Shown in pieces: positions 26,995 through 36,211 of a stretch of 64,000 bases of DNA. The notes beneath the pieces are model-generated. The model saw only the letters and a list, made by a program, of their open reading frames with translations. It searched no databases and was not told where the DNA came from. The position numbers and the translations under genes were made by a program. Numbering within the stretch: the stretch's first letter is position 1; every line of letters starts with the position of its first letter. The stretch lies in contig NZ_PHSU01000023.1 in NCBI RefSeq assembly GCF_002814235.1, forward strand, positions 1 through 64,000, written 5' to 3'. This DNA comes from Pseudomonas sp. QS1027. Lineage in GTDB: Bacteria; Pseudomonadota; Gammaproteobacteria; Pseudomonadales; Pseudomonadaceae.

Positions 26995-28451
26995 GCCCGC
27001 TTATCCTGATGGCAACCGCCGGACTGGGCATAGCACTGCTGCTGTTCCTGGTACTCAAATACAAGTTCCAGCCGTTTGTGGCGCTGATGCTGGTCAGCAT
27101 CCTGGTGGCCCTGGTCGCCGGGGTCAAACCTACCGACCTGGTCGCCACGATTGAAGGCGGCATGGGCAAGACCCTTGGCCACATCGCAATCATCATCGCG
27201 CTGGGCGCCATGATCGGGCGCATCATCGAGCTGTCGGGCGGTGCCGAGGCCCTGGCCAAAACCCTGATCGAGCGCTTCGGCAATCGACGCACGCCCCTGG
27301 CCTTGACGATTGCCGGTTTCATTATCGGCGTGCCGGTGTTCTTCGAAGTGGGGGTGATTATCCTCATGCCGCTGGCCTACGGCGTTGCCCGTCGCGCCCG
27401 CAAGCCGCTGCTGATGTTTGCCTTGCCTATGTGCGCCGCCTTGCTCACCGTGCACGCGTTTCTGCCCCCTCATCCCGGCGCCGTCGCTGCAGCCAGTCAA
27501 CTGGGTGCCGACCTGGGCCGGGTGCTGATGCTCGGGCTGCCGCTGACGGCGCTCTTGTGCTACGTCGGCTACCGCGTGGCGGGACGCATGACACGCCGCT
27601 TCTACCCGATGTCCGATGATATCCGCGCCGAAGTCTACGGCCCGCACGTCACCAACGACGATCTGCGCGCCTGGCAGGACGGCACCACCCAGAATGTGGA
27701 ACAACGCGCAGACGCCGTTTCGCACATGGGCCTGGAGGAGTCCACCAGCAGCATCGTGGCCAAGCTGCCGCTGGCCCCGGCGCCGGGTTTCGGCTTGATC
27801 GTCAGCCTGATCCTGCTGCCCATCGTGCTGATCCTGCTGGGCACTCTGGCGACCTCGCTGCTGCCGGTCGAATCGACCCTGCGGGGCATCATGACCGTAC
27901 TCGGCGCGCCGCTCGTGGCACTGCTGATCGACACCTTGCTGTGCGCCTGGCTGCTCGGCTCCCGTCGCGGCTGGAGCCGTACCCAGGTCTCCGATGTGAT
28001 CGGCTCGGCGCTGCCGGGTGTGGCCATGGTGATTCTGATTGCCGGTGCCGGTGGCGTGTTCGGCAAGGTACTGGTGGACACCGGGATCGGTGCGGTGGTC
28101 TCCGACCTGCTACGTACCACAGGTTTGCCGGTGCTGGCACTGGGATTTTTGCTGACCATGCTGCTGCGCGCAGTGCAAGGCTCCACCACGGTGGCGCTGG
28201 TCACCACCGCAGGCATCATCAGCCCTCTGATCGCCACGCTCAACCTGACGCCCAACCACATGGCACTGCTGTGCCTGGCCATGGGCGGTGGCGGCCTGGC
28301 GATGTCGCACATCAACGACGCCGGTTACTGGATTTTCACCAAGTTGGCGGGCCTCAACGTGGCTGACGGCCTGCGCACCTGGACGGTGATCACCACCCTC
28401 CTCGGCACGCTCGGCTTCCTTATCACCCTGTTGATCTGGCCTTTTGTCTGA
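26991..28451 (+). CDS. GntP-family gluconate/tetronate permease
   Basis: 486 residues from the ATG at 26991, with GGAGGG upstream. Twelve or more hydrophobic helices, TLGHIAIIIALGAMIGRIIE and GVPVFFEVGVIILMPLAYG as in GntP/GntT/IdnT proton symporters. A hydrophilic loop of about 50 residues lies in the middle (RAEVYGPHVTNDDL...). Placed between otnC and otnI, the substrate is most likely L-threonate or D-erythronate, by inference from context. The protein is in the inner membrane. Some longer frames start at 26943 or 26964, but only 26991 has a binding site and begins with a membrane helix. Confidence 0.88.
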   Translation: MSPLILMATAGLGIALLLFLVLKYKFQPFVALMLVSILVALVAGVKPTDLVATIEGGMGKTLGHIAIIIALGAMIGRIIELSGGAEALAKTLIERFGNRRTPLALTIAGFIIGVPVFFEVGVIILMPLAYGVARRARKPLLMFALPMCAALLTVHAFLPPHPGAVAAASQLGADLGRVLMLGLPLTALLCYVGYRVAGRMTRRFYPMSDDIRAEVYGPHVTNDDLRAWQDGTTQNVEQRADAVSHMGLEESTSSIVAKLPLAPAPGFGLIVSLILLPIVLILLGTLATSLLPVESTLRGIMTVLGAPLVALLIDTLLCAWLLGSRRGWSRTQVSDVIGSALPGVAMVILIAGAGGVFGKVLVDTGIGAVVSDLLRTTGLPVLALGFLLTMLLRAVQGSTTVALVTTAGIISPLIATLNLTPNHMALLCLAMGGGGLAMSHINDAGYWIFTKLAGLNVADGLRTWTVITTLLGTLGFLITLLIWPFV

Positions 28452-28473
28452 TCGTATTTGACCAGGAGTTCAC

Positions 28474-29256
28474 ATGCCTCGCTTTGCTGCCAACCTGAGT
28501 ATGCTCTACCCCGAATATCCGTTTCTGGAGCGTTTCTCTGCTGCGGCTGCCGATGGTTTCGACGCCGTGGAGTACCTGTTTCCCTACGAGTACAGCCCGC
28601 AGGAACTCAAACAGCACCTGAGCGACAGCGGCCTGGTACAAGCCCTGTTCAACGCACCGCCCGGAGATTGGGCGGCAGGCGAGCGCGGCATTGCAACCTT
28701 GCCGGGGCGCGAAGCCGAATTTCGCGCAGGCTTCGACCGTGCGCTGGAATACGCCGCGGTGCTGGGCAACACCCGCATCCACGTGATGGCCGGCTTGCTG
28801 CCCAGTGAACATGACCGCGAACGGCATCACGCGGTGTACCTGGAGAACCTGTCCTACGCGACCCACCAGGCCAGTCTTACCGGCGTCACGGTGCTGCTGG
28901 AGCCCATCAACACCCGCGACATGCCGGGTTTTTTCCTCAACCGGCAGGACCAGGCACACGCCATCTGCAAGGAGGTCGGTGCGAACAATGTGAAGGTGCA
29001 GTTCGACTGTTATCACTGCCAGATCGTCGAAGGCGATTTGGCGGTCAAGCTGCTTCGTGACATCGACGGCATCGGCCATATCCAGATTGCAGGCGTACCC
29101 GATCGCCACGAGCCGAACCTCGGGGAACTGAACTACCCCTACCTGTTTGAGCTAATTGACGAGTTGGGCTACGACGGCTGGGTCGGTTGCGAATACCGCC
29201 CTAAAAACACCACCTCGGTCGGGCTGCAATGGTTGCGGGATTGGAAGGCACGCTAG
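28474..29256 (+). CDS. otnI: 2-oxo-tetronate isomerase
   Basis: 260 residues of the hydroxypyruvate isomerase / xylose isomerase-like TIM-barrel family. Catalytic Glu region EPINTRDMPGFFLN, second Glu at ..VGCEYRPKN near the C-terminus, and HxxxQ/E metal site (FDCYHCQIVEGD). OtnI converts 2-oxo- to 3-oxo-tetronate, the step between LtnD and OtnK. AGGAG precedes the ATG, 22 bp after the permease. Confidence 0.93.
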   Translation: MPRFAANLSMLYPEYPFLERFSAAAADGFDAVEYLFPYEYSPQELKQHLSDSGLVQALFNAPPGDWAAGERGIATLPGREAEFRAGFDRALEYAAVLGNTRIHVMAGLLPSEHDRERHHAVYLENLSYATHQASLTGVTVLLEPINTRDMPGFFLNRQDQAHAICKEVGANNVKVQFDCYHCQIVEGDLAVKLLRDIDGIGHIQIAGVPDRHEPNLGELNYPYLFELIDELGYDGWVGCEYRPKNTTSVGLQWLRDWKAR

Positions 29257-29267
29257 GTTACCGCTAA

Positions 29268-29294
29268 TCCCCTGCTCGCCATTGGCACAGGGGT
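29268..29294 (+). terminator. weak stem-loop after otnI
   Basis: CCCCTG (29269-29274) and CAGGGG (29288-29293) can pair over 13 bases. There is no T-run, so partial termination or mRNA stabilisation before the hydrolase gene is the most that can be said. Confidence 0.35.
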
Positions 29295-29324
29295 TCCTAA
29301 AACAAAAATAACAGGATACGTCCC

Positions 29325-30395
29325 ATGCGACATTTCACTTCCCGACCTGCACTCGGGCTATTGTTATCGCTGTCGTTTAGCGTCGGCGCCGTCAGCGCCG
29401 CGCCGCTGCCGGCCGCGACCGAAGGCGACTGGATCGCGCCGCAATTCACCTTCCATACCGGTGAAAAACTCGCCAACCTGAAACTGCACTACATCACCCT
29501 GGGCGACCCGAAGAACCCCGCCATCCTCTACCTGCACGGCACTTACCGACCTGGCAGCGATGTGCTGAGCAAGGATTTTGGCGGTGAACTGTTCGGCCCG
29601 GGCCAACCGCTGGACGCCAGCAAGTACTACATCATTTCCACCGACGGCATCGGCGTGGGCCAATCCAGCAAACCCTCGGATGGCTTGCGCACTCAGTTCC
29701 CCGCGTACAACTACACGGACCTGGTGCAAGCCCAGTATCGGCTGGTAACCGAAGGCCTGGGGGTCAAGCACCTGCGGCTGATCATCGGCAACTCCATGGG
29801 CGGCATGCAGACCTGGATGTGGGGCCAGACCTGGCCGCAGATGATGGACGCGCTGGTGCCCATGGCGTCGCAACCGACTGAAATGTCGTCACGCAATTGG
29901 ATGATGCGCCGCTTGTTAGTGGAATCGATCAAGCAAGACCCGGCCTGGAACAACGGCAACTACAGCGCGCAGCCACCGTCGCTGCGCCTGGCCAACGCGA
30001 TGTTCAGCGTTGGCACCAGCGGCGGCACCCTGGCTTATCAGGCGGCAGCACCGACCCGGGCCCAGGCCGACAAGCTGGTGGATGAGCGTCTCAGCGCGCC
30101 GCAAACCGCCGACGCCAACGACTTCATCTACCAGTGGCAATCGTCGGCTGATTACAACGCCGCCGAGGGGTTGAGTAAAATCCAGGCACCGATGCTGGTC
30201 ATCAACTCGGCGGACGATGAGCGCAACCCACCCGAAACCGGTCGGCTGGAGGCGTCGATGAAAGCCCTCAAGCATGCCCGGCTGCTGCTCATCCCGGCTA
30301 GCGCCGACACCCGTGGCCACGGCACCACCAGCATGGCGAAGTTCTACAGCGAGGCGCTGGGGCAATTCATGCAGGAGACTGAAAAGCCGCGCTAG
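29325..30395 (+). CDS. exported alpha/beta hydrolase, MetX-like
   Basis: 356 residues. Signal peptide 1-25 (cleavage after VSA). Nucleophile elbow GNSMGGMQTW with Ser, oxyanion region LHGTYRPG, charge relay Asp near NSADDERNP and His in DTRGHGT. The fold is that of homoserine O-acetyltransferases, but secretion and a lack of the rest of the methionine context point to a periplasmic esterase or lactonase. It follows otnI by 68 bp in the same operon; a lactone of threonate or erythronate would be a logical substrate, which is inference. Its stop overlaps that of the convergent DeoR gene by four bases. Confidence 0.82.
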   Translation: MRHFTSRPALGLLLSLSFSVGAVSAAPLPAATEGDWIAPQFTFHTGEKLANLKLHYITLGDPKNPAILYLHGTYRPGSDVLSKDFGGELFGPGQPLDASKYYIISTDGIGVGQSSKPSDGLRTQFPAYNYTDLVQAQYRLVTEGLGVKHLRLIIGNSMGGMQTWMWGQTWPQMMDALVPMASQPTEMSSRNWMMRRLLVESIKQDPAWNNGNYSAQPPSLRLANAMFSVGTSGGTLAYQAAAPTRAQADKLVDERLSAPQTADANDFIYQWQSSADYNAAEGLSKIQAPMLVINSADDERNPPETGRLEASMKALKHARLLLIPASADTRGHGTTSMAKFYSEALGQFMQETEKPR

Positions 30396-31213
30396 ACGGG
30401 CTGCGGGTCGGACGGCAACATCAGTTCGACCCCTTGCTTGCGAATCCCTTCCGCTGCCGCGTGCGCCAGCGCATCGTCACTGATGATCACGTCGAACTGC
30501 TCCAGGCCGGCAATTTTGTACATGCTGAACGTGCCGTACTTGGAGCTGCTGGCCACCAGCACCACCTGGGACGCCGACTGCATGGCCACCTGCTTGACTT
30601 CCACCTTGAGGGCCGACGGCGTGGTGATCCCACGCCTCAGGTCCCAGGAACTGGTCGAGATAAAGGCGATGTCCGTCACCACCTGACACAGCGTCGCCAC
30701 CGCCAGCACGCCGACACAGGAATGATTGGAATGGTCCAGTTGCCCACCGGTATGGATCACCGTCACCTGTGGCTCATCCATCAACGCCTGCACCACCCCG
30801 AAGTCGTTGGTCACCACCGTCATGCCACTGAGCGATTTGATGTAGGGCACGATCTCCAGCGTGCTGGTGCCCGCGTCCAGGTAGAGGGTCATGTCCGCAC
30901 GCAACAGGCGCGCGGCGAGCTTGGCCATGGCTTGTTTCTGCGGCAACTCGACCACGGCCTTGAGCTGGTGGCTGGGCTCACTGTGCAGCTGGCTGGCGAT
31001 GCGTACACCGCCCGTCACCGAATACGCCCGGCCCTCCTGCTCAAGCAAGGCGATATCGCGGCGCACCGTCATGTGTGAGCACTCGAACATCTCCATCAAC
31101 TGATGAACACTCAGCACCTGATGTTTACGCAACTGGCGCAAGATCAACTCACGACGTTGTTCAGGAATCATCGGCGCGCCGCTTTCGGCGGCCACGTCCT
31201 TCTGGCTTGGCAT
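30392..31213 (-). CDS. DeoR/GlpR-family regulator of the threonate operon
   Basis: 273 residues from the ATG at 31213 (GGAG eight bases upstream; a TTG at 31225 is less likely). HTH at about 20-60 (VLSVHQLMEMFECSHMTVRRDIALLEQEG) is the DeoR signature with the TVRRD motif. The C-terminal sugar-phosphate sensor domain contains LYLDAGTSTLEIVPYI, VVTNDFGVVQALMD and GGQLDHSN. DeoR repressors respond to a phosphorylated sugar intermediate, here probably a tetronate phosphate. It is convergent with the operon, so its operator should be sought near ltnD. A damaged second copy lies at 31751-32050. Confidence 0.88.
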   Translation of the reverse strand: MPSQKDVAAESGAPMIPEQRRELILRQLRKHQVLSVHQLMEMFECSHMTVRRDIALLEQEGRAYSVTGGVRIASQLHSEPSHQLKAVVELPQKQAMAKLAARLLRADMTLYLDAGTSTLEIVPYIKSLSGMTVVTNDFGVVQALMDEPQVTVIHTGGQLDHSNHSCVGVLAVATLCQVVTDIAFISTSSWDLRRGITTPSALKVEVKQVAMQSASQVVLVASSSKYGTFSMYKIAGLEQFDVIISDDALAHAAAEGIRKQGVELMLPSDPQPV

Positions 31214-31297
31214 TCGGTGCTCCAAAGGCTTGAGTCAAGTGGTGGTGGTTGACCTACATAGTAGCGAATCCACCCGCCGATCTGTAACTCGCTGCGG

Positions 31298-31510
31298 CTA
31301 TTTCAACTCGCTGTCCTTGATATGCGCAATCGGCGCGAGGAGCGACGGGTCGAAGGCTTGCAGCGCACGCGATTCAAGCGAGCGTTGCAGCCAGTCCGGA
31401 TTGGCCAACGCGGCCTTGCCTGGCGTCAAGTTTTTCTCGGCCTTAGCTGGCGTTAGTCTTGCCTTGAATTGATGTGGCCGAATCCAATTATCGATGCATT
31501 AGGTAATGGC
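31298..31510 (-). pseudogene. possible IS3 transposase tail
   Basis: A minus-strand frame of about 65 codons ends at 31298. Its first part (IDNWIRPHQFKARLTPAKAEKNL) resembles the YN-RPHQFN-GL-PA-AE-KL end of IS3 OrfB; the remainder (ANPDWLQRSLESRALQAFDP..) does not. Call it a fused relic with low certainty. Confidence 0.35.
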
Positions 31511-31750
31511 CGATGTCTCGGTACGCTTCTTAGACCAGCGGCCAACTGTCGCTATCTATTCCGTTTTCAAACTGCGAAACACGCGTTTCACTTGCTATTG
31601 ATGATTCTATGTCAACTCGCTAGCCGCGACTCATTCAAATCAGCCAAGATCATGGGGTAAAGCGCTCTGATGATGTGAGGTCCAGACCGGCCAATTGAGA
31701 GAGCAAGTTAGCCGCACCAGCCTGATGATCACCGCTCGACGCTGGCGCAG
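31511..31750. other. intergenic, nothing recognised
   Basis: No gene, repeat or terminator was recognised in this stretch between two relics. Confidence 0.4.
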
Positions 31751-32050
31751 TTAGGCGTGCAGCTCCAGCCTTTGGTCTATGCTCTGCTCGAAACGGTGCT
31801 GAGCGAGAGCGTAATGGCGAGAGTGGTCGAGTTGGCCGCCTTTGATAATTACCGTCACCTGCGAGGTCCCATCAAGTCCTGCTCCACGCCGAAATGATTA
31901 GTAATAATGGCTGTATGCCCCCAAGTTAAGGTCGTGAATCATAACGTGGTGCACGCTGGATCTGAGTGCCGGGATATGGGAACCGATCTCGGCCAGAGAG
32001 CTGGCGTTGAGGCCAGATCTTCGGCCACGCAGGTATGCGGGAGATCGGCG
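31751..32050 (-). pseudogene. DeoR-family regulator remnant
   Basis: Two frames give AIITNHFGVEQDLMGP and then, after a frameshift near 31860, SQVTVIIKGGQLDHSRH. These line up with VVTNDFGVVQALMDEPQ and VTVIHTGGQLDHSNH of the intact DeoR protein at 30392-31213. An upstream stretch (LAEIGSHIPAL) matches its LEIVPYIKSL. The HTH part and the C-terminus are absent. It is a diverged duplicate, not a recent copy. Confidence 0.6.
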
Positions 32051-32267
32051 AGAAGTGACGTTCCACATGCCCAAGGAGGTAAACAACTTATGCCTCTAAG
32101 GCAAGACATTCGCTAAAGGTAGCTTCGAAATTTCACATGGAGGTGCAGCCGGGTTGGTATAGCGAAGTTAAACATCAAATTTTATGTGAGGGCTGGTAAC
32201 GGCCTGCCGCCAGGCAGGCCCTAATTTCACCAAGTTGGCCTAATAAAATAAGTTGGGCTAGTCAGTT
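32051..32267. other. intergenic
   Basis: About 220 bp with no recognisable gene. A short inverted repeat GGCCTGCC/GGCAGGCC occurs at about 32201-32220, which could act as a terminator for the binding-protein gene at 32268 (minus strand). Confidence 0.4.
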
Positions 32268-33308
32268 TTAACGCACGGGAGGGCCGTATTGCAGCCCGCC
32301 ATGAGTCCATAGCGCATTCAGGCCACGCTTGATCTTCATATCACTCCCCTCCCCCAAGTTGCGATCGAAGGACTCACCATAGTTACCAACCTGCGAAATG
32401 ATCTGTACAGCCCAATTGTTGGGCAAATTAAGATCCTTGCCCAGGGAACCCTCGTTGCCCAACAGACGTGCGATATCCGGGTTCTTGGTTGTCTTGACCA
32501 GCTCTGCGACGTTCTTGGAGGTAACCCCCATCTCCTCGGCATTAAGCATGGCGCTCTGGGTCCAGCGCACAACAGTGAACCAGTCTTCGTCGCCGCGTCG
32601 TACCGCCGGCGTCAGCGGCTCCTTGGAGATAACGTCGGGCAGCACTTCATAATCGTCGGGATTGGCCAACTTCAAGCGCTGACCGTAGAGCTGAGATTGA
32701 TCTGTCGTCAGCACGTCACAACGACCTGACTCCAGTGCCTTGAACGACTCATCAGAGGTGTCGAAGGAAATGGGGGTGTAGGTCATGCCATTGGCACGAA
32801 AGTAGTCCGCCAGGTTCAGTTCAGTCACAGTGCCGGCCTGAATACAGAAGGTGGCACCGTTAAGCTCTTTCGCACTTTTAACGCCCAACTTTTTATTGAC
32901 CAGGAAACCTTGTCCATCGTAGTAGGCTACGTTGGCGAACAGGATGCCCATGGCTCCGTCCCGCGAGGACGTCCAGGTGGTACTGCGCGAGAGCATATCC
33001 ACTTCCCCCGATTGCAACGCCGTGAATCGCTCTTTGGCAGTGAGTTGTACATAGCGTACTTTTTTGGCATCCCCCAAGACGGCGGCGGCAACGGCACGAC
33101 AGACGTCAACGTCAAACCCATGGAACTCCCCTTTGGCATCCGGGTAAGAGAAACCGGGAAGTCCATCGCTAATGCCACACTGCACGTAACCTTTCTTTTT
33201 CACATTGTCCTGCGTAGCGCCAGCACAAGCATTACCCGCGAAGGCAGCGGTCACCGCCAAAGCTGCCAGCACGGAGGTGATGTTCGAAAAGCTTCTTTCT
33301 CGTTTCAT
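32268..33308 (-). CDS. amino acid ABC transporter substrate-binding protein (AapJ-like)
   Basis: 346 residues. Signal peptide 1-29 (cleavage after ACA). SBP_bac_3 family of the AapJ/BztA type for general L-amino acids: KKGYVQCGISDGLPGFSYP, FHGFDVDVCRAVAAAVLG, LTAKERFTALQSGEVDMLSR and the C-terminal NNWAVQIISQVGNYGE. It acts in the periplasm. The permease and ATPase genes normally following aapJ (aapQMP) are not present, so it is an orphan here or works with a permease encoded elsewhere. It lies 217 bp downstream of the M20 gene on the same strand. Confidence 0.9.
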   Translation of the reverse strand: MKRERSFSNITSVLAALAVTAAFAGNACAGATQDNVKKKGYVQCGISDGLPGFSYPDAKGEFHGFDVDVCRAVAAAVLGDAKKVRYVQLTAKERFTALQSGEVDMLSRSTTWTSSRDGAMGILFANVAYYDGQGFLVNKKLGVKSAKELNGATFCIQAGTVTELNLADYFRANGMTYTPISFDTSDESFKALESGRCDVLTTDQSQLYGQRLKLANPDDYEVLPDVISKEPLTPAVRRGDEDWFTVVRWTQSAMLNAEEMGVTSKNVAELVKTTKNPDIARLLGNEGSLGKDLNLPNNWAVQIISQVGNYGESFDRNLGEGSDMKIKRGLNALWTHGGLQYGPPVR

Positions 33309-33524
33309 TTGAATGCTCTCTAGGTTGGCGTAAAAGTGCTAAATCCAGCGCGCACGAATGCAACGCTTTTCCGGCGAAATGCGACTTTTCAACAAAAAAC
33401 GGAGGGCAGAATCAAAAGGGGCGACAACATCGCACCCTGAGGAAGTGTTTAAACGTTGGCATCTTGGCCTTCTTATTATTTTATTGTTGTCAGACCTGAC
33501 CCAACGGGTCGGGTGGGCGTCGGG

Positions 33525-34685
33525 TCAGCAGGTGACTGGCAAGGATTGCTCTACCAGTGATGTCCAAATGGCAACGCCGGGCTCGATGACCTGATCGTTG
33601 AAGTCGTAGTACGGGTTGTGCAGCGCAGCCGATGGTTTTTCACCGTCAACTCCGAGCCATATGTAGGCGCCAGGACAAGCCTTGAGCAGATAAGAAAAGT
33701 CTTCGGAGGCCATCGAAGGTTTGCCCCCCCAGATCACCTGCTGCTCTCCCACCACCGCGATAGCGGCTTTTCGAACAACCGCTGCGGCGTCAGGATTGTT
33801 CTCCGTGACGGGGTAGCCGACGTGGTAGGTCATTTCACCTCGCACGCCAAAAACCACAGGGAGCTGCTCTACGAATTCTCGGATGAACGCCTCGACCTTG
33901 TCCCTGACCCCGGACTGCAAACACCGGACGGTGCCCTTCAAGATCGCGCGCTCTGGAATGACGTTGATTGCTTCACCCGCGTTGAACTGGGTCACACTGA
34001 TCACTGCCGAATCCAGTGGCGAAAGTCGCCTTGCCACAATGGTTTGCAGAGCCAGGACGAGCTCAGCACCCGCGACAACAGGATCATTTCCTTTCTCGGG
34101 CATGGCCGCATGACACCCTTTGCCAATAAGGTGGATTTCAAAGGTATCCATAGAGGCCATCATCGGCCCGGGATTGATAGCCACCCTTCCGGCGGCCAGG
34201 CCGGGCCAATTGTGCAACCCATAGATAGCCTCCATGGGAAACAGGTCGAAAAGCCCGTCGTCAATCATCCTCTTTGCCCCCGCCAGCCCCTCTTCGGCCG
34301 GCTGGAAGACAAAGTGCACCGTACCGCTGAAGCGGCGGGTGTCGGCCAAATGGCGTGCGGTCGCCAGCAGGATGGCAGTATGACCATCATGACCACAGGC
34401 ATGCATGCAACCTGGGCGAGCCGACTTGTGGCATGCATGACCCAACTCCTGGATGGGCAATGCATCCATGTCCGCCCGAATACCAATCGTAGGGCCCCGG
34501 CCATTTCGAAGAGTACCTACCACCCCCGTACCGCCCAGCCCGCGATGGACTTCGATGCCGAAGTCTTTCAACAGACTTGCCACCTTGTTGGAGGTCTGCA
34601 ACTCCTCGTAGCCAAGCTCCGGCGCGGCGTGCAAGGCACGACGCCAGACCGTAGCCTCGTCAATCAAAGACTTCGAGATCGCCAT
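33525..34685 (-). CDS. M20-family N-acyl amino acid amidohydrolase
   Basis: 386 residues of the hippurate hydrolase/IAA-amino acid hydrolase group. Metal site with Cys97 and His99 in HACGHDGH (95-102), Glu131-Glu132 in PAEEG, HNWPG, and a C-terminal His in ASEDFSYLL. The enzyme removes an acyl (often acetyl or benzoyl) group from an amino acid in the cytoplasm. GGAG precedes the ATG, five bases after the aldehyde dehydrogenase stop. In the same operon a serine acetyltransferase adds acetyl groups, so acetyl protection and removal within one pathway is a tempting idea. Confidence 0.9.
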   Translation of the reverse strand: MAISKSLIDEATVWRRALHAAPELGYEELQTSNKVASLLKDFGIEVHRGLGGTGVVGTLRNGRGPTIGIRADMDALPIQELGHACHKSARPGCMHACGHDGHTAILLATARHLADTRRFSGTVHFVFQPAEEGLAGAKRMIDDGLFDLFPMEAIYGLHNWPGLAAGRVAINPGPMMASMDTFEIHLIGKGCHAAMPEKGNDPVVAGAELVLALQTIVARRLSPLDSAVISVTQFNAGEAINVIPERAILKGTVRCLQSGVRDKVEAFIREFVEQLPVVFGVRGEMTYHVGYPVTENNPDAAAVVRKAAIAVVGEQQVIWGGKPSMASEDFSYLLKACPGAYIWLGVDGEKPSAALHNPYYDFNDQVIEPGVAIWTSLVEQSLPVTC

Positions 34686-34690
34686 ATCCC

Positions 34691-36208
34691 TTACTCCAGG
34701 CTCGCACCGTAACCGAAACTCGCTGCCGGACGGGAGGCTGTCTCTACCCAGACGCTTTTCACCTCGCTGTACTCACGCAACGCATCGAGCCCGGAGGAAC
34801 GGCCATAACCACTTTCGCCGTAACCACCGAAAGGTGAGCTCACATGGATCGTCTTGTAGCCATTAATCCAGAAAGTACCGGCACGAACCCGCTTGGCAAC
34901 TCGGTGCGCGCGGCCTACATCACGTGTCCAAATTGCACCGGCAAGACCAAAGCGGCTATCGTTGGCGATGCGAATGGCGTCCTCTTCATCCTTGAAAGGA
35001 ATGGCAACAACGACCGGGCCGAAGATTTCTTCCTGAGCACAGTGCAGATGGTTGCTGCCGACCAGGACCGTGGGATTTACGTAGTAACCGCCTTTGCTCG
35101 GAATGAGACCCGCGTCAACGCCCAGGACCTTGGCACCGTCCTTTACAGCCCCTTCGAGCATATTTTTCACATGGGCATATTGCTTGGCGTTATTGATCGG
35201 GCCGATCTGGGTCTCAGGATCACTTGGGTCGCCCACCTTGAAGTTCTCCGCCGCGCTAGCCAGTGCATGGGTGAATTTTTCGAAGATCGATTCTTGAACC
35301 AGCAAGCGCGACCCGGAAACACAACTCTGGCCCGCCCCCGAGAAAATCGCGGCCTGGGCACCGCGCAATGCGACGTCAAGATCAGCATCGTCAAACACAA
35401 TGTTGGCCGACTTGCCGCCCAGCTCAAGCACTGCGGGAATACAGCGCTGAGCCGCCGCCACGGCCACATGCTTGCCGGTGGCAGGCGAGCCGACAAAAAC
35501 CACCTTACGGATATCAGCCTTGGCGATAATGCTCTGGCCGATGGTGTGGCCAAAACCGGCGACCACGTTGACCAGACCTTTAGGCGCACCTGCACGCTCA
35601 ACCAGCACCCCCAAGACCAACGACGTCAGCGCAGTGAGTTCCGACGGTTTAAGAATGACCGCGTTACCGGCGGTGATAGCCGGTGCGATCTGCCAGCCTG
35701 CCGTGAATATAGGAGCATTCCACGGTGTAATCTGAAAAACGGTGCCCAGCGGCTCGTAAGTCACGTAGTTCAGGTGGGAGGTCGGGACAGGGATGACTTC
35801 GCCGTGAAGCTTGTCCGCCCAGCCGGCATAGTATTCAAACATCTCGGCGACTTTCGCCACTTCGACTTTAGCGTCGCGGATCGGTTTGTTCGCCGTGATC
35901 GATTCTATTTGCGCCAGGTTATCGGCTTCTTCGCGGACCAATGCGCCAACCTGATACATGATTCGCCCACGCGCCTGTCCAGTCAGTGCCCACCACGTAG
36001 CCTGAGCTTGCTTGGCGGCCATGTCGGCCAAACCGACCAAGGACTCGTCGGCATCCGGAAACGTCAACATCACGCTATCGTCATGAGCGTTACGAACTTC
36101 GACCGGCGCGCCATGCCCCTCCACAAACTCTCCACCCACATAGCTGGCGACGACAGTGCGGTCGCCCCAGTATGGCCGCATCAGCTCTACAAGTTTTTGA
36201 ACGCTCAT
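34691..36208 (-). CDS. aldehyde dehydrogenase (betaine/GABA aldehyde-type)
   Basis: 505 residues. Conserved ALDH parts: NAPIFTAGWQIAPAITAGNAVILKPSE (substrate entrance; here only summarised), FVGSPATGKHVA, the general base Glu in LELGGKSANIVF, catalytic Cys in AGQSCVSG near residue 300, and EEIFGPVV. NAD(P)-dependent oxidation of an aldehyde to an acid. The length and segments fit the class 9/betaine aldehyde group. It is preceded by the dehydrogenase at 36212 (3 bp gap) and followed by the amidohydrolase, all one transcript. Confidence 0.92.
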   Translation of the reverse strand: MSVQKLVELMRPYWGDRTVVASYVGGEFVEGHGAPVEVRNAHDDSVMLTFPDADESLVGLADMAAKQAQATWWALTGQARGRIMYQVGALVREEADNLAQIESITANKPIRDAKVEVAKVAEMFEYYAGWADKLHGEVIPVPTSHLNYVTYEPLGTVFQITPWNAPIFTAGWQIAPAITAGNAVILKPSELTALTSLVLGVLVERAGAPKGLVNVVAGFGHTIGQSIIAKADIRKVVFVGSPATGKHVAVAAAQRCIPAVLELGGKSANIVFDDADLDVALRGAQAAIFSGAGQSCVSGSRLLVQESIFEKFTHALASAAENFKVGDPSDPETQIGPINNAKQYAHVKNMLEGAVKDGAKVLGVDAGLIPSKGGYYVNPTVLVGSNHLHCAQEEIFGPVVVAIPFKDEEDAIRIANDSRFGLAGAIWTRDVGRAHRVAKRVRAGTFWINGYKTIHVSSPFGGYGESGYGRSSGLDALREYSEVKSVWVETASRPAASFGYGASLE

Positions 36209-36211
36209 CAG

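Noticed and set aside
26559..27725. 388-codon minus-strand open frame
   Set aside because: Shadow of the permease and otnC; His/Gln/Asp-rich, no family.
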